DNA of 64,000 nt from the NCBI GenBank assembly GCA_949710005.1, contig OX453275.1:24718718-24782717 (forward strand), read 5' to 3'. Under the pieces are notes generated by a model, which did not search any database, had not been told where the DNA came from, and saw nothing but the letters and a program-made list of their open reading frames with translations. Source of the stretch: Ricordea florida (Eukaryota; Cnidaria; Anthozoa; Corallimorpharia; Ricordeidae). Shown piece by piece: positions 24,541 through 35,198 of the stretch; the stretch's first letter is position 1; each line of letters begins with the position of its first letter. The position numbers were made by a program, and so were the translations under genes.

Positions 24541-24946
24541 GAAATCCGGAGTTCGATTTACAAAATCCACATCCAGATTTTGCAAGCGAACACAAAATCT
24601 GCAAACGGATTAAAGCCTTTCATAGATTTCTCGCCCTTGCGTTTGTTCGCCAGAAAATCCGCAAACAGATTCGCAAAACGCTTTTTTGTGAGCATTCATC
24701 GGTCTTGTAGCAACTGAAAGTGCGCGCGCATGTGACCACTGCTCACTACCACCTTTTTGCAAATCCGTTTTCGGATTTTCCCAAACGAACGCAAAAGTGC
24801 AAATCTTTGAAATCAAGTTTTGGATTGCTCAATTTATCTCCATGTCCAGATAGAAAGGCTTTCGGTAAGGCTAAATTCGTTTTGGATTTTGTCACGGTGT
24901 TCGTTCGTAAAATCTGGGTTTGGATTTTGAAAATCTAAATCCGGAC
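24541..24946. mobile_element. Foldback element with AAATCCGGA termini
   Basis: The left arm begins gaaatccggagttcgattta and contains 'caaaatccacatccagatttt' then 'aagcgaac'. The right arm inverted reads gagtccggatttagatttt, 'caaaatccaaacccagatttt', 'gaacgaac'. The inner part repeats 'ttcgccagaaaatccgcaaacaga' style units in both senses. About 400 bp, non-coding. Confidence 0.65.
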
Positions 24947-24957
24947 TCAATTAATAA

Positions 24958-25110
24958 GGGAAAGTAGTAATTTAAGTAAGTAACTAAAAAGGTAAGTAAT
25001 GGAGCAAGCAAGTAAGTAATTCAGTAAGTGAATCAGTGCTAAATAAGTGGGTAAGTAAGTAAGTGAGTGAATGAGTGAGAGAGTGAGTAAATGAGTAAGT
25101 CTATAAGTAG
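24958..25110. repeat. AAGT-type imperfect tetranucleotide repeat
   Basis: Irregular runs of 'aagtaagt', 'gagtgagt' and 'aatgagtg' fill this stretch. Leu/Thr-rich open frames over it are artefacts of the repeat. Confidence 0.8.
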
Positions 25111-25629
25111 AAGTGCCATTAGGATCATGGGCCAAACCGAATCGCAATAATTAAAGTTTTTGTTCTCTGTGGGGGCCTGTTTCTCAAAACGTCCGCTAAC
25201 TTGCCGGTCCCCGTAACCAATTTTATGATAACAATATTTACTGTCGAAAAGGAAAATTACGGCACGTGAAGTGTCACGTTGTGTGACTGTTATATAACGG
25301 CTCGTCTTCGCACATGTTGAATCTCACTATTGCTGAATCTAGTAGTCTTTTCTTGCGATATTCGTTCAGTCAAGGATTTATTTGTACCAGGGAAGTTCGT
25401 CACGATTAAACGAGTTGAACCTCTGAAGATTTGTGTCTTGGTTTTAGTCCGAAAATAATAGGATTTTATTCACTCCAACGTTTACAACAAGAATTACGGT
25501 TTTGTTGGGTTAAGTTGAAGCCAGGCAATTCTAAGGTAATTGGCTCGTTGGGTTGGTTCATGTAAGTCCGAGGAACTGCACAAACAATCGATAGACTCTG
25601 ACTCAAAAATCTAGCGTCGGGGCCCAGTC

Positions 25630-25908
25630 TTTCGGAAATGGGCCAGTAATCCACCGCAATATTCCGAACTGATTAATTTCCCGTTTATTTCGCCGAATAT
25701 TTCTCTCACAAACTCACTACATAACAACTGCGTAATCCCTCTCCTCGCGTCCCGCGTGCACTAAAAACAAGAACTCTTTATGATATGCGATACTATGATT
25801 GAAAGGTAAGATCATCTTTCTCCATGGTGAGCCACCAAAGCTGTCATATGTCAATACTGACACTATCTTAATTGACTTAGGAATCTAATCACGGAATAAT
25901 TTCCGTCA
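25630..25908 (-). repeat. BEL/Pao 3' LTR (intact)
   Basis: Minus-strand start TGACGGAAATTATTCC and end CCGAAA. It is nearly identical to the split copy at the other end. On the minus strand it is preceded by the purine tract GGGGGAGTG, the likely plus-strand primer. Confidence 0.85.
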
Positions 25909-26034
25909 CACTCCCCCTGTTTACCTCCAAAGGAGATAAACACAAGAATTGTTCAGAGTTCAAAGTTCATACGAAACCGATAAAACGAAACGAAAAACAA
26001 CAACGATATTCACGATAGAGCAGAACATTGCCCT

Positions 26035-26465
26035 TTGTCTGTCACAGAGTTTCTAGCCTTCTACAGTTGGGATTCATTCTGCACTACGTCACGAATCCGT
26101 AGATTAGCAGCGACGGCGGCATCCCGGGTAGGCCTAAATTCTGGCGCCTCAATGCGCAGCTCGGTTGGTCCGCCTCTGTTTCCCGGTCGGTCACAGGACA
26201 GTTCCAATGGGTATAACTGTTTCACTGCCCGCTCTATATGCGAAGTGCCTGTGCGCAGCTTCGCTGCCCGTACAACATCATCGCGCCCCTTGATAAGCTC
26301 CACAACGATTCCGATCTTCCACTTTGCACGATTCTTTTCGTCCGAATTTATCAGCACGATCTCGCCAACACTTGGGGCGTGTGGAATCCCGGAATTCTTT
26401 TGGCTGTGACGTTCACGGAGACCCCTGACGTACTCCCCCGTCCATCGCTTCCAGACGATCTCCTG
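26035..26465 (-). pseudogene. Frameshifted C-terminal (DUF5641-type) part of the BEL polyprotein
   Basis: In a second frame on the minus strand the sequence continues with 'VWKRWTGEYVRGLRERH' and 'VGEIVLINSDEKNRAKWKIG', the typical domain that follows integrase in BEL/Pao polyproteins, and runs to about 26061. It is separated from the main frame by a one-base shift near 26466. Its presence shows that the main frame's last ~40 residues are out-of-frame translation. Confidence 0.75.
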
Positions 26466-29400
26466 AGGTACCTCGCTTGCTTACGTAAATCTCTATCTTC
26501 CAGGTGATGCGGTTCGGCGAAGTCCACTCCTATGACCTGAAATGCATTTTTCCCTTCGGTGCGATCTCTTGGTAGCTGTCCTGGTGGCGGGGTGGCGAAG
26601 GCTGAGGTGTGGAAACGCTTGCAACCGTTACAAGCTTTAACAACCCTCTTTGCAAGGCGTCGCAACCTTGGGATCCAAGATTTCTCACGAATCTTTGCCA
26701 TTGTGAGGCCCACTCCCCCGTGAAGTGTGGTTAGATGTGCTTCTGCAACCATCTTGTCTGCAAGCGGGTGAGAATCGGGCACGTATATCGGGTAGTCTCC
26801 CTGGATCCGCCCTCGGCACACAAGCAACCCAGCTGCATTCTTCTGAAGGTTAAGTTGTAGACGATGGTCTTCGAACCCCTCATTTCCCTTTGAGCTGTCC
26901 TGTACTCTCTTAAGCCACAAGAGTTGCTGTTTGTTGATCTCGTCTGTCGTGAGTGGTCCCTTGGATCTGCTGGCCTTGACGCTCCGCAGGTTGTGAATGA
27001 AACGTGCAATCCAAGCGCACACTCTCAGGGTTTTCCATAAGCTGAACTTAGCCAGCAGGTCATCTCTGATGTCTGTCTGAACCTGCGCCACAGCGAATAT
27101 TTCTCGTACCACCTTTGCTTCCGCCTGACTCTCTGCTGTGGCTGTTGTTTCAATGTCGGCTGGCCATCGCTCTCGATCTGGTAGCCATTCAGGCCCTCTC
27201 CACCATAACTCTTCGTTTTCGATGCTCCTGCTTCGACTTCCGAGGTCTGCTGGGTTGTCTTTAGTGCCCACATGACGCCATTTCACTTCTTCATGCTGCT
27301 TGATCTTGTGGACTCGGTTGCTCACGAACTGTTTGTAACTCCCTCCTCCTTTAATCCAATGCAACGCTACACTGCTATCTAACCAGCAGAACATCTCTCC
27401 AACCGGAAATCCCTCTAGTGCTTCTTTAACATTCATGATGAGGTTGCACGCCATGTGACCCGAGACCAACTCGAGGCGGGGAATGGTCAGGCCTTGCTTC
27501 GCCAGTCTGGCTTTGGCTGCTATCAACCCGACACTATTTCCGGATGGCTGCGATATGACGCCGTACACTGCAGCAGAAACGCCTTGTTTGCTCGCGTCGC
27601 CGAAACAATGCAGCACAATATCAGTGATCTCCTCACGATGTTGAGGTATGGCTCTGGGTGCGGAGACGCTCACAGACAGCCGTGCCTCCCATCTCGTCCA
27701 CTTGGTTGCCAGTTGACCTGGAAGTTGAGCATCCCATGCCGTTTTCAGCTCACACGCGTCTCGGTATAATAGTTTCCCGCCCAGCGTCATGGGTGCTACG
27801 AGTCCCAATGGGTCGTACACTCTCGCTATCTTCGCCAGTATCCCTCTCTTCGTTACTTGGGCACGGTCAGTTGGGAACTTAACTTCTATAGTGTCTTGCT
27901 TCTTATTCCATGGGAGCCCGAGAATGGAGCCCCCTCCCTTTTGAGGAGCACCCAACTGATTCTTTGCGAACGTAGTGTCTCCGCTAAGCGACTCAAAAGG
28001 AGACTCCACTTCCGGTACATTTGAATGCCACTTGTGTAGCTTGAATGAAGCTTGACCTAACAAATTGGTGGCACCATCTTTAACTTCAAGGGCCGCTTGC
28101 ACGGAGGGTCCACCACTGATAAGGTCGTCTACATACAAACTCTTCTCTATTTGTCTCACCAGATCCGGGAGCTCAACACGGCAGGCTTCCAGGTGCTGCT
28201 TGATTACTCCCCCCAGAAGAAACGGCGATGGCGCCAAGCCAAATAGCGCTCTCGTAAACCGCAGTACCTCCACTCGCCTGGACTCTAAGTCGGTAATCCA
28301 GTGGAATCGCATAGCATCTCTGTCTTCCTTGCGTATACGGACTTGCAAAAACGCTTGCTTTATGTCACCGGTTAAAGCTACAGGGTGGAAACGTGCTCGA
28401 ACCAACACTGCCCATAGCTTGTTCTGCAACGGAGGTCCCGCGTGAAGGCACTCGTTGAGCGATGGAGCCCTCTCTGAAGCTCGGGCTGAGGCATCATACA
28501 CAATGCGGAGCTTGGTACTCTCCGCTGCCTCTCTCACTACAGCTTTGTGGGGGATGTAGAATTCCACTCCCACTGGTTGACCTGATACTCGCTCCACTAT
28601 CCCCTCTTCAAGCTGCTCTCGTATCACCTGGTCATAACGATCCAGGAGGTCAGACCGTTCCAGCTTCCGCAGTAACGAATCTAGCCTTCGAAGACTGCCT
28701 CCTTCGTTACTTGGGAGGGTTAGATGGTTGCCTTTCCACGGGAGCCCCGTTTGGTACCACCCCTCTGGGCTGCGCTGCAATTGCTCCTTGAACTCGAGGT
28801 ACACTTGTTCCTGATCTCCAAGAGGAGGATCTTGAAGCCCCAGTACATCGAGCTGACACAGCTTCTCGTAGTCTACCTGGGATGTCTGCGTCAAGAGCAT
28901 CCTAGAGAGGTCTGGTTCCTTCCCCGGGTGCATGATGGTCCAGCCAAACCTTGTCATCTCAGCCACTGGCTCTCCAGGGCTTCCGACACGTGGTGCTTGC
29001 TTTGTCTTGATCTGAGCAAACTCACTGGCACCAAGGATTAGGTGTACGGGTAACAGTGCTTTCGTATCACTATCATCCATCTTCACTCCCTTCAGATGAC
29101 TATAGCGCTCGAGAATGTTACTGTAGTTTGGGTTATCAAGTTCCACCAATGTCGGTTTTTCCACACGTGTGACCTCTATTGTCAGCTGAAAATCTCCGTT
29201 GAGATTTGCCACACTCACACTTGTGATCTCCACCTCCCGAGTAGCGACTCCCAGCATCATTTCGATTCTTCGCACTTGTCGTTTTCCAGGTCTCGCACCA
29301 ACACGGTCGAGCAGCGCTGCTGAAGCATAAGAGCTCCCCGCCCCGGTGTCCAATAGTGCACGGCATCTCACTCCCTCCACATCAACGATTACGACTGGGT

Positions 29401-30694
29401 ACACGACGGCGCTATAACCAGAGTACGTAGCTGTCAACAGCTGGGTTGCCTTGTCACAAATAGATGTGTGGTGCCGCTGACCACAATTTTTGCAGGTTGA
29501 GCGACTCTTGCAGTCAGCAGCCCGGTGTTTTCCAGCAACACAGTTGAAACAGAGGCGCTTGGAACTCAATAACCTCTTCCGCTCGTCCAGTGTGGCATAT
29601 TTGGTGCAATCATTCTCTCTGTGCTCACTGTTGCCACAGTAGGCACACCCACGTACTCGTTCATGTGCGTGGAAGGACTTCGCGCGCGTGTGCGAATTCG
29701 GACTTTCGCTATCCTCCACCGGGTTAATTTCTCTCCATTGCTTTAAGGCTTGAACCAGTTGTACAAAATCCCACTCTTGCCAGCCACTTTGACCACGCAC
29801 TAGATCTGCCTTTATCCCCTTCAACTTCTCCAATACCGATCTTACATTTCCTGTCACGTCACGCAATTTCCCGAGAGTTTCCAAGCTCTGCACGTTATGT
29901 AACAGCTTCTTGTAAAACTCGTCCACTCTCTTCGGATTAGAACTTGCGATCACTGGCAATCCCATAATATTGTTGATATAGGCGTTGACGATCTCTGACT
30001 CTTTTCCATACTCTGATTGTAGGATATTCTTCGCGCGCTGATAACCTTCGCTCGAGAATGGTAGCCCGTCGATTTCCGCCCGCACTTTCGGGTCGACTAG
30101 CTCTTTCAGATAAGCAAACTTGGTAACGGACGCTATATCTGCCGAGTCGACTTCTGCGCAGAACTTGTTCCAGAAAGACAACCAACCTTCGTAAGTCCCG
30201 TTGAACTTAGTTATGGTCAACTTGGGTAGTTTCGCTGTGTCTCCCTTAGAATCTGGTTTCTTGCCTTTGTTTACATCTGCCATCTTCTTGTCATATTCTA
30301 ATTTGAGCTCGAGTCGCGCGCGTTCGAACTCCAATTGCTCCTTCCTTTGTTGATATAATGCAGCTTCTTCGGCCTCTTTGCCGGCTGTGCTAGCCTCCCT
30401 TCTGATGTCGTTCAGACGTTTCCCACCCCGCACAACGCCTTCATCGACGCTTGCGAGTTTCATTTCAACTTCACTACTCCACGTGGTGACCTCTTGTTGC
30501 GTGTCTCCTTTGGAGATTTTCGCTTGTTCCACCTGAATCTTCAGGTCATCCACTTCCTTAGACAGCTTTCTAAGGGCATCTAGATGTCTGTCGATCGTCT
30601 CGACGTTTCCTCCCGCTAGGATTCCTTTGGTTTTAGCTTCGGTTAGCTCCAACAGTTTGACTTTGGTTTCGATCTCCTTAATGAGTGCTTCCAT
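26351..30694 (-). CDS. BEL/Pao Gag-Pol polyprotein with deleted integrase core
   Basis: A 1447-residue frame from an ATG at 30694. In order: an N-terminal coiled-coil Gag region (about 1-150); a DUF1759-type Gag domain with 'KFNGTYEGWLSFW' (about 155-300); three zinc knuckles (CAYCGNSEHRENDC, CFNCVAGKHRAADC, CKNCGQRHHTSIC; about 355-425); an aspartic protease with LLDTGAGSSY (about 450); reverse transcriptase with YVDD (about 860); RNase H; and the integrase zinc-binding domain (HLTTLHGG then CNGCKRF, about 1330-1385). Immediately after 'FQVIGVDFA', where the integrase catalytic core should begin, the sequence jumps to the following domain ('EPHHLEDRDLRKQARYL'), so the D,D-35-E core is missing, and a one-base shift then breaks the frame. 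The element can no longer integrate by itself. Confidence 0.9.
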   Translation of the reverse strand: MEALIKEIETKVKLLELTEAKTKGILAGGNVETIDRHLDALRKLSKEVDDLKIQVEQAKISKGDTQQEVTTWSSEVEMKLASVDEGVVRGGKRLNDIRREASTAGKEAEEAALYQQRKEQLEFERARLELKLEYDKKMADVNKGKKPDSKGDTAKLPKLTITKFNGTYEGWLSFWNKFCAEVDSADIASVTKFAYLKELVDPKVRAEIDGLPFSSEGYQRAKNILQSEYGKESEIVNAYINNIMGLPVIASSNPKRVDEFYKKLLHNVQSLETLGKLRDVTGNVRSVLEKLKGIKADLVRGQSGWQEWDFVQLVQALKQWREINPVEDSESPNSHTRAKSFHAHERVRGCAYCGNSEHRENDCTKYATLDERKRLLSSKRLCFNCVAGKHRAADCKSRSTCKNCGQRHHTSICDKATQLLTATYSGYSAVVYPVVIVDVEGVRCRALLDTGAGSSYASAALLDRVGARPGKRQVRRIEMMLGVATREVEITSVSVANLNGDFQLTIEVTRVEKPTLVELDNPNYSNILERYSHLKGVKMDDSDTKALLPVHLILGASEFAQIKTKQAPRVGSPGEPVAEMTRFGWTIMHPGKEPDLSRMLLTQTSQVDYEKLCQLDVLGLQDPPLGDQEQVYLEFKEQLQRSPEGWYQTGLPWKGNHLTLPSNEGGSLRRLDSLLRKLERSDLLDRYDQVIREQLEEGIVERVSGQPVGVEFYIPHKAVVREAAESTKLRIVYDASARASERAPSLNECLHAGPPLQNKLWAVLVRARFHPVALTGDIKQAFLQVRIRKEDRDAMRFHWITDLESRRVEVLRFTRALFGLAPSPFLLGGVIKQHLEACRVELPDLVRQIEKSLYVDDLISGGPSVQAALEVKDGATNLLGQASFKLHKWHSNVPEVESPFESLSGDTTFAKNQLGAPQKGGGSILGLPWNKKQDTIEVKFPTDRAQVTKRGILAKIARVYDPLGLVAPMTLGGKLLYRDACELKTAWDAQLPGQLATKWTRWEARLSVSVSAPRAIPQHREEITDIVLHCFGDASKQGVSAAVYGVISQPSGNSVGLIAAKARLAKQGLTIPRLELVSGHMACNLIMNVKEALEGFPVGEMFCWLDSSVALHWIKGGGSYKQFVSNRVHKIKQHEEVKWRHVGTKDNPADLGSRSRSIENEELWWRGPEWLPDRERWPADIETTATAESQAEAKVVREIFAVAQVQTDIRDDLLAKFSLWKTLRVCAWIARFIHNLRSVKASRSKGPLTTDEINKQQLLWLKRVQDSSKGNEGFEDHRLQLNLQKNAAGLLVCRGRIQGDYPIYVPDSHPLADKMVAEAHLTTLHGGVGLTMAKIREKSWIPRLRRLAKRVVKACNGCKRFHTSAFATPPPGQLPRDRTEGKNAFQVIGVDFAEPHHLEDRDLRKQARYLRRSSGSDGRGSTSGVSVNVTAKRIPGFHTPQVLARSC

Positions 30695-31465
30695 TGTTGT
30701 TTCGTAACTCCCGAATGTCTGTTGCCGGTTCTTCGATTAATTTAACCTGTGTCCCGTCGGAGGTGCCACTGTTTCGGAAATGGGCCAGTAATCCACCGCA
30801 ATATTCCGAACTGATTAATTTCCCGTTTATTTCGCCGAATATTTCTCTCACAAACTCACTACATAACAACTCAGGGGCACCCAACGACCAAATTTTTCCA
30901 AATCCCTCAGAAGTGCCTTAAATGGATTTTTCTATGCTTTAGAAGCCTGTTTCATTAATCTGGAGCTGCCCTAAAAACTATTTATCTGTTCGGATTTCTT
31001 AGGGGAACTGTATTCGTCTCGAAAATCCTAGGCGGCCTTTTTGGCTCATCCGAAAGTTTTAGCTACCTTTATAGGTCTGTTCGAAAAATGAAGGACTCGT
31101 GCTAGCATTGCTGTCGTTATAAATTTTTAGGAGACCTTTTTTGTAAAAGCTTGCGTCTATGAAAAGATTCCGAAAATTTTAGGGAGTAACGTTTTTATTC
31201 GAAAGTATTAGGGGAAGAAATCACACGCTACTGAACAGAGACAAACAAGCCGACATTACCGTCGACCATATCTTCCATAACTTAGAAAAATAAAGCATTC
31301 AGATGACTTAGATCAGTTAGATGTAAGGTGAATGTTTATTATTATTACCTATACATGTTTGAAACCGATAAAATTTCCAGTTTTTAATTTGATCGCGGAA
31401 AAGCGTTTTAAACAAGGAGAAAACAAATCTAGTATAAACATATCCAGCTTATCCATAAGCGTTAA

Positions 31466-31678
31466 GGCCATCCTATTTTTTTTCTCCGTTTAGCGTCGTC
31501 CGACCGACCCAAATTTTTGGCATTTAAAAAAAAGTAACTCAGTACGTAGTTGGACCATTTTTCACTTGAAATAATTCTTATGACTTTTTTTTTTAACTTT
31601 CTCTTTTTTCAATCCGACCGACCCAATATCAGAAAACGCATTCGACGCTAAACGAAAAAAAAAAATATGAGGATGACC
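31466..31678. mobile_element. PIF/Harbinger-like MITE nested in composite copy 1
   Basis: Ends GGCCATCCTATTTTTTTTCT and, inverted, GGTCATCCTCATATTTTTTT, both continuing to CGTTTAGCGTCG. It is flanked by TAA at 31463-31465 and 31679-31681. A 3-bp T-A-A duplication is the PIF/Harbinger signature. 213 bp, non-coding. Confidence 0.75.
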
Positions 31679-33243
31679 TAAGTTTTATCGCGTCGGAAAG
31701 GTCGGTCAACAGCATAAAGACTGTGAGAATTAAGCTTACCAGGTCGTTCAAGTCAGTACGAGAGTACAACGTTAAACAAAGACGTTCTGATTTGGTGAAT
31801 TTGGACTGCCTTCTCAGATAAATCTTACTTCGATTTTCTGCACCCATGCGTTATACATCCCTAACTTGCGGACGACGTCCAAAAATTGCGAGTTGTAACT
31901 CGAACGAAAATTCTAGGGTAACTTTCTGTTGACTATCTATTTACGAAAAGTCTTGGACAACTTTTTCTCGACCACCTAAATTACGCAAATTCTAGGGCAA
32001 TTTTTTTTTCCGAAAATCAAGACAACGTGTTCTTTCCCTTGAGGAGAAATTTTCCGAAAAATTTAGGCGACCTTACATTCGAACAGATATTTTACCGAAA
32101 TCATTCGCTGGGTGCCCCTGAAGAGTTAGGTAGACTACTGTAACTTCCCAGTATCTGTTCGTTGATGTGTTAAACCATTTTAGTAAATAATTTTGTAAGA
32201 TTTTCCACCCACTTTGTGAGCAGAGATCTTTGCTGCCGTACAAGCTCTTATTGTATTTTCGACTGATTTGGTAGACATGTTGACCTGCTGTCGCGGACCT
32301 GTGGTCTGCCAAACATACGCGTTCAAAACAATTGTAATTTTTTTATTATTAATTATATTTATTATGACTCCAATATAGTGATTATAGTCTACAATCTCGT
32401 TGTAGTACTATAGGTGCCTTCTATTGCGCCAACATTTCGGAAAATTTCGGTCGAAAGCTAAATGAAATGTGTCTATCCTGTTGGAACAATGGAGTTTCAT
32501 CTTTCCTTGCTTAGTTCCACTAACAGGGGCACCCAACGACCAAATTTTTCCAAATACCTCAGAAGTGCCTTAAATGGATTTTTCTATGCTTTAGAAGCCT
32601 GTTTCATTAATTTGGAGCTGCCCTAAAAACTATCTATCTGTTCGGATTTCTTAGGGGAACTGTATTCGTCTTGAAAATCCTAGGCGGCCTTTTTGGCTCA
32701 TCCGAAAGTTTTAGCTACCTTTATCCTGTTCGAAAAGTGATTATAGTTATACCTGTTCGAAAAATGAAGGACTCGTGCTAGCATTGCTGTCGTTAGAAAT
32801 TTTTAGGAGACCTTTTTTGTAAAAGCTTGCGTCTATGAAAAGATTCCGAAAATTTTAGGCAAACCGTAACGCGCATCCGAAGATTGCAGGGGAGTAACTT
32901 TTTTATTCGAAAGTATTAGGGGAATAAATCACATGCTACTGAACAGAGACAAACAAGCCGACATTACCGTCGACAATTACTTAATCGCGTCTATACATGT
33001 ATTTCTTTTAAATCGTAAGATTTACCGAGCATATACCTCCTGATACCTGATAAATGATGTATGTAGCGGCCCTGAGGGGTACTCCAGATTTCATATGACG
33101 GGAATGATCGAAAGATTGGTTGGGTTTGAAATTTTGAGAGGAAAATTTTAGCAAGTATTTTTTGGTATCTTGGTTTGAGTAGGGAATTCTTTTGGTATTC
33201 AGAACAATCTGAAGATTCCTGATAGTTTCCGCGTATCCCGGGA

Positions 33244-33310
33244 TGGGATTTTTTTTCCTTTTTTTTTTTTTTTGGGGGGGGGGGGGTAAATTTTGGTCCA
33301 GGGATTTTTT
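33244..33310. repeat. T/G homopolymer run in composite copy 2
   Basis: A run of T followed directly by a long G run (about 33258-33287). The Lys/Pro-rich open frame on the minus strand (32991-33332) is an artefact of this. Confidence 0.8.
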
Positions 33311-34091
33311 TTCTTTTTATTTTTGTCCCCATTTGATCATCCGTGTCACTTGAAATCCGGAGTACCAGTACTAAATTAGCAATAAACTACGGAGAGACAG
33401 ACGGGCAGACTACAGGGATTTCCCTTCTAAATGGCTTTCTTGATAATCCGGTTCTCCATTTTATGTTCTCCTTATAGGGTATTTCATGAAGATTGCTCAT
33501 TATGTCACCTGATGGCAACAAACCGGACCGCAAAAGTTAGTTTTATTACCGGGCCGTAGATGAAAACTCATGACGTAGGGGCAGATTTAGCTCTGGATGG
33601 GTCCGAGTGAGTGGTAAAGCCCCTTATTTCTCGATTTTCTGCACCCATGCGATATACATCTCTAACTTGCGGACGACGTCCGAAAATTGCGAGTTGTAAC
33701 TCGAACGAAAATTCTAGGGTCACTTTCTGTTTACGAAAAGTCTAGGACAACTTTTCCTCGACCACCTAAATTACGAAAATTCTAGGGCAATTTTTCTTTT
33801 CCGAAAATCAAGACAACATGTTCTTTCCCTAGAGGAGAAATTTTCCGAAAAATTTAGGCGACCTTACAGTCGAACAGATATTTTACCGAAATCATTCGTT
33901 GGGTGCCCCTGACAACTGCGTAATCCCTCTCCTCGCGTCCCGCGTGCACTAAAAACAAGAACTCTTTATGATATGCGATACTATGATTGAAAGGTAAGAT
34001 CATCTTTCTCCATGGTGAGCCACCAAAGCTGTCATATGTCAATACTGACACTATCTTAATTGACTCAGGAATCTAATCACGGAATAATTCC

Positions 34092-35198
34092 GAGTTGGAC
34101 TAACTGTCGTGGGTCGTGGGTCGTGGGTAGTAAGTCGCGTGTCGTGGATCGTGGGTAAAGTCGTGGGTGGAAAAAATACCGGTGACGAAAAATAGTTTAG
34201 GAACGGTAAACATCAACAACTTTCCAAAAAGGATTTCGAAAAATAACTTCGGAAATCTTCGTTGTAATTTGCACTGGTTTTACACTCTTTGCACTCGTCT
34301 GGTATTACACTTAGGCGTGTCGAATGGTCATAAAAATTTTCAACTGCTCGCAAAATTTGGCCTTTGCTCGATTTGCTCGCAAAATTCAGATGAGTGTTCG
34401 CTTGCTCGTGCTCGCAAAATTTTTGCAATTGCTCGGATTCTCGTTAAAATTTGCTCGATTTCTTAAAATTCCGTAAATCATGTAAAAGCTGCTACGTTCG
34501 CCATGAGCACACAAAATATTGTTACTTCCTCAAATTCAAATTTTCCGGGACGTGAAATGATCGCAAAGTTACGGTACTAGGCGCACTCTAATAAATCGAA
34601 ACGTAAAATGAGCGGAAAATTTATCGAAGTGTTCGCTGTTCGCCAGTTGTATTTTCTAAAGTGCTCGCTGCTCGCAAGATAAATTTGATCACTGCTCGTG
34701 CTCGCAAAAAAAGACGCAGTGCTCGCGTGCTTGCAAATGCTCGCAAAGACCATTCGATACCCCTACACTTGAACTGAAGGAAGGAAGGATATTTGCGTCT
34801 GAGATTTGGGGGCCTTATTTTCGGGAGGGCTTATTAGCGGAATTTTACGGTATGTGTATTTTTTTAAAATAAGGCTTCTCTGGCAATTTTCCACGAGGTC
34901 TGCTAGTTCTCAACTGTCAGGTCTTCCCTTTGATGGTCTCGTCCGCCGCGCCGCCACGCGTCACGCGTCACGCCGTCACGTCTTCATCTCTTGTCTGGGT
35001 CTAAATTCCATGGTTCAATTTTGTTTTTGTTTGTTTGTTTTTTAATTCATTATTTTTCGAAATCCTTTTTGGAAAGTTATTGATGTTTACCGTTGTTAAA
35101 CTAGTTTTCGTCACCGGTATTTTTTCAACCCACGACCACGACCCACGACACACGACTTACTACCCACGACCCACGACCCATGACAGTTAGTCGAACTC
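34092..35198. mobile_element. Mutator-like (MULE-type) element with 9-bp target duplication
   Basis: The left end GAGTTGGACTAACTGTCGTG and the right end, inverted, GAGTTCGACTAACTGTCATG begin inverted repeats of about 170 bp. The flanking AATAATTCC (34083-34091, 35199-35207) is a 9-bp duplication, as made by Mutator superfamily transposases. The arms contain a run of about 8-bp units of the type GTCGTGGG, then 'accggtgacgaaaa' and 'catcaa(c/t)aactttccaaaaaggatttcgaaaaata'. No transposase is encoded. It interrupts the BEL 5' LTR and is itself interrupted at 34313-34764. Confidence 0.8.
34313..34764. mobile_element. Small TIR element nested in the MULE
   Basis: Ends AGGCGTGTCGAATGGTC and, inverted, AGGGGTATCGAATGGTC, flanked by ACACTT (34307-34312, 34765-34770). 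The centre is full of 'tgctcgcaaaatt' repeats in one sense. 452 bp, non-coding. The 6-bp duplication equals that of the composite element, but the ends are unrelated. Confidence 0.7.

Larger units (their letters stand above)
30872..33911. mobile_element. Composite TIR transposon: two related elements around a 403-bp passenger
   Basis: The outer ends are CAGGGGCACCCAACGA and TCGTTGGGTGCCCCTG, flanked by ACAACT at 30866-30871 and 33912-33917 (6-bp target duplication confirmed by the intact LTR). Inside, another right end occurs at 32120 (GCTGGGTGCCCCTG) and another left end at 32524, giving copy 1 (30872-32120), a passenger (32121-32523) and copy 2 (32524-33911). The copies share about 360 bp of left end and 270 bp of right end but have different centres. 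Many subterminal copies of CGAAAATTCTAGG-like motifs occur, pointing inward from both ends, and may bind transposase. No transposase gene is present. CAGGGG ends suggest a hAT-like group, though 8 bp is the usual duplication there. Confidence 0.8.

Noticed and set aside
24947-25147. Leu/Thr/Tyr-repeat frame on the minus strand
   Set aside because: Translation of the AAGT-type tetranucleotide repeat.
25300-25629. Possible second, unrelated solo LTR left of the BEL element (TATA-like gttatataac near 25290)
   Set aside because: No second copy in the window and no flanking duplication found.
26731-30185. Many plus- and minus-strand frames of 70-126 codons
   Set aside because: Shadows of the BEL polyprotein in other frames.
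32991-33332. Lys/Pro-rich minus-strand frame
   Set aside because: Caused by the G and T homopolymers inside the composite element.
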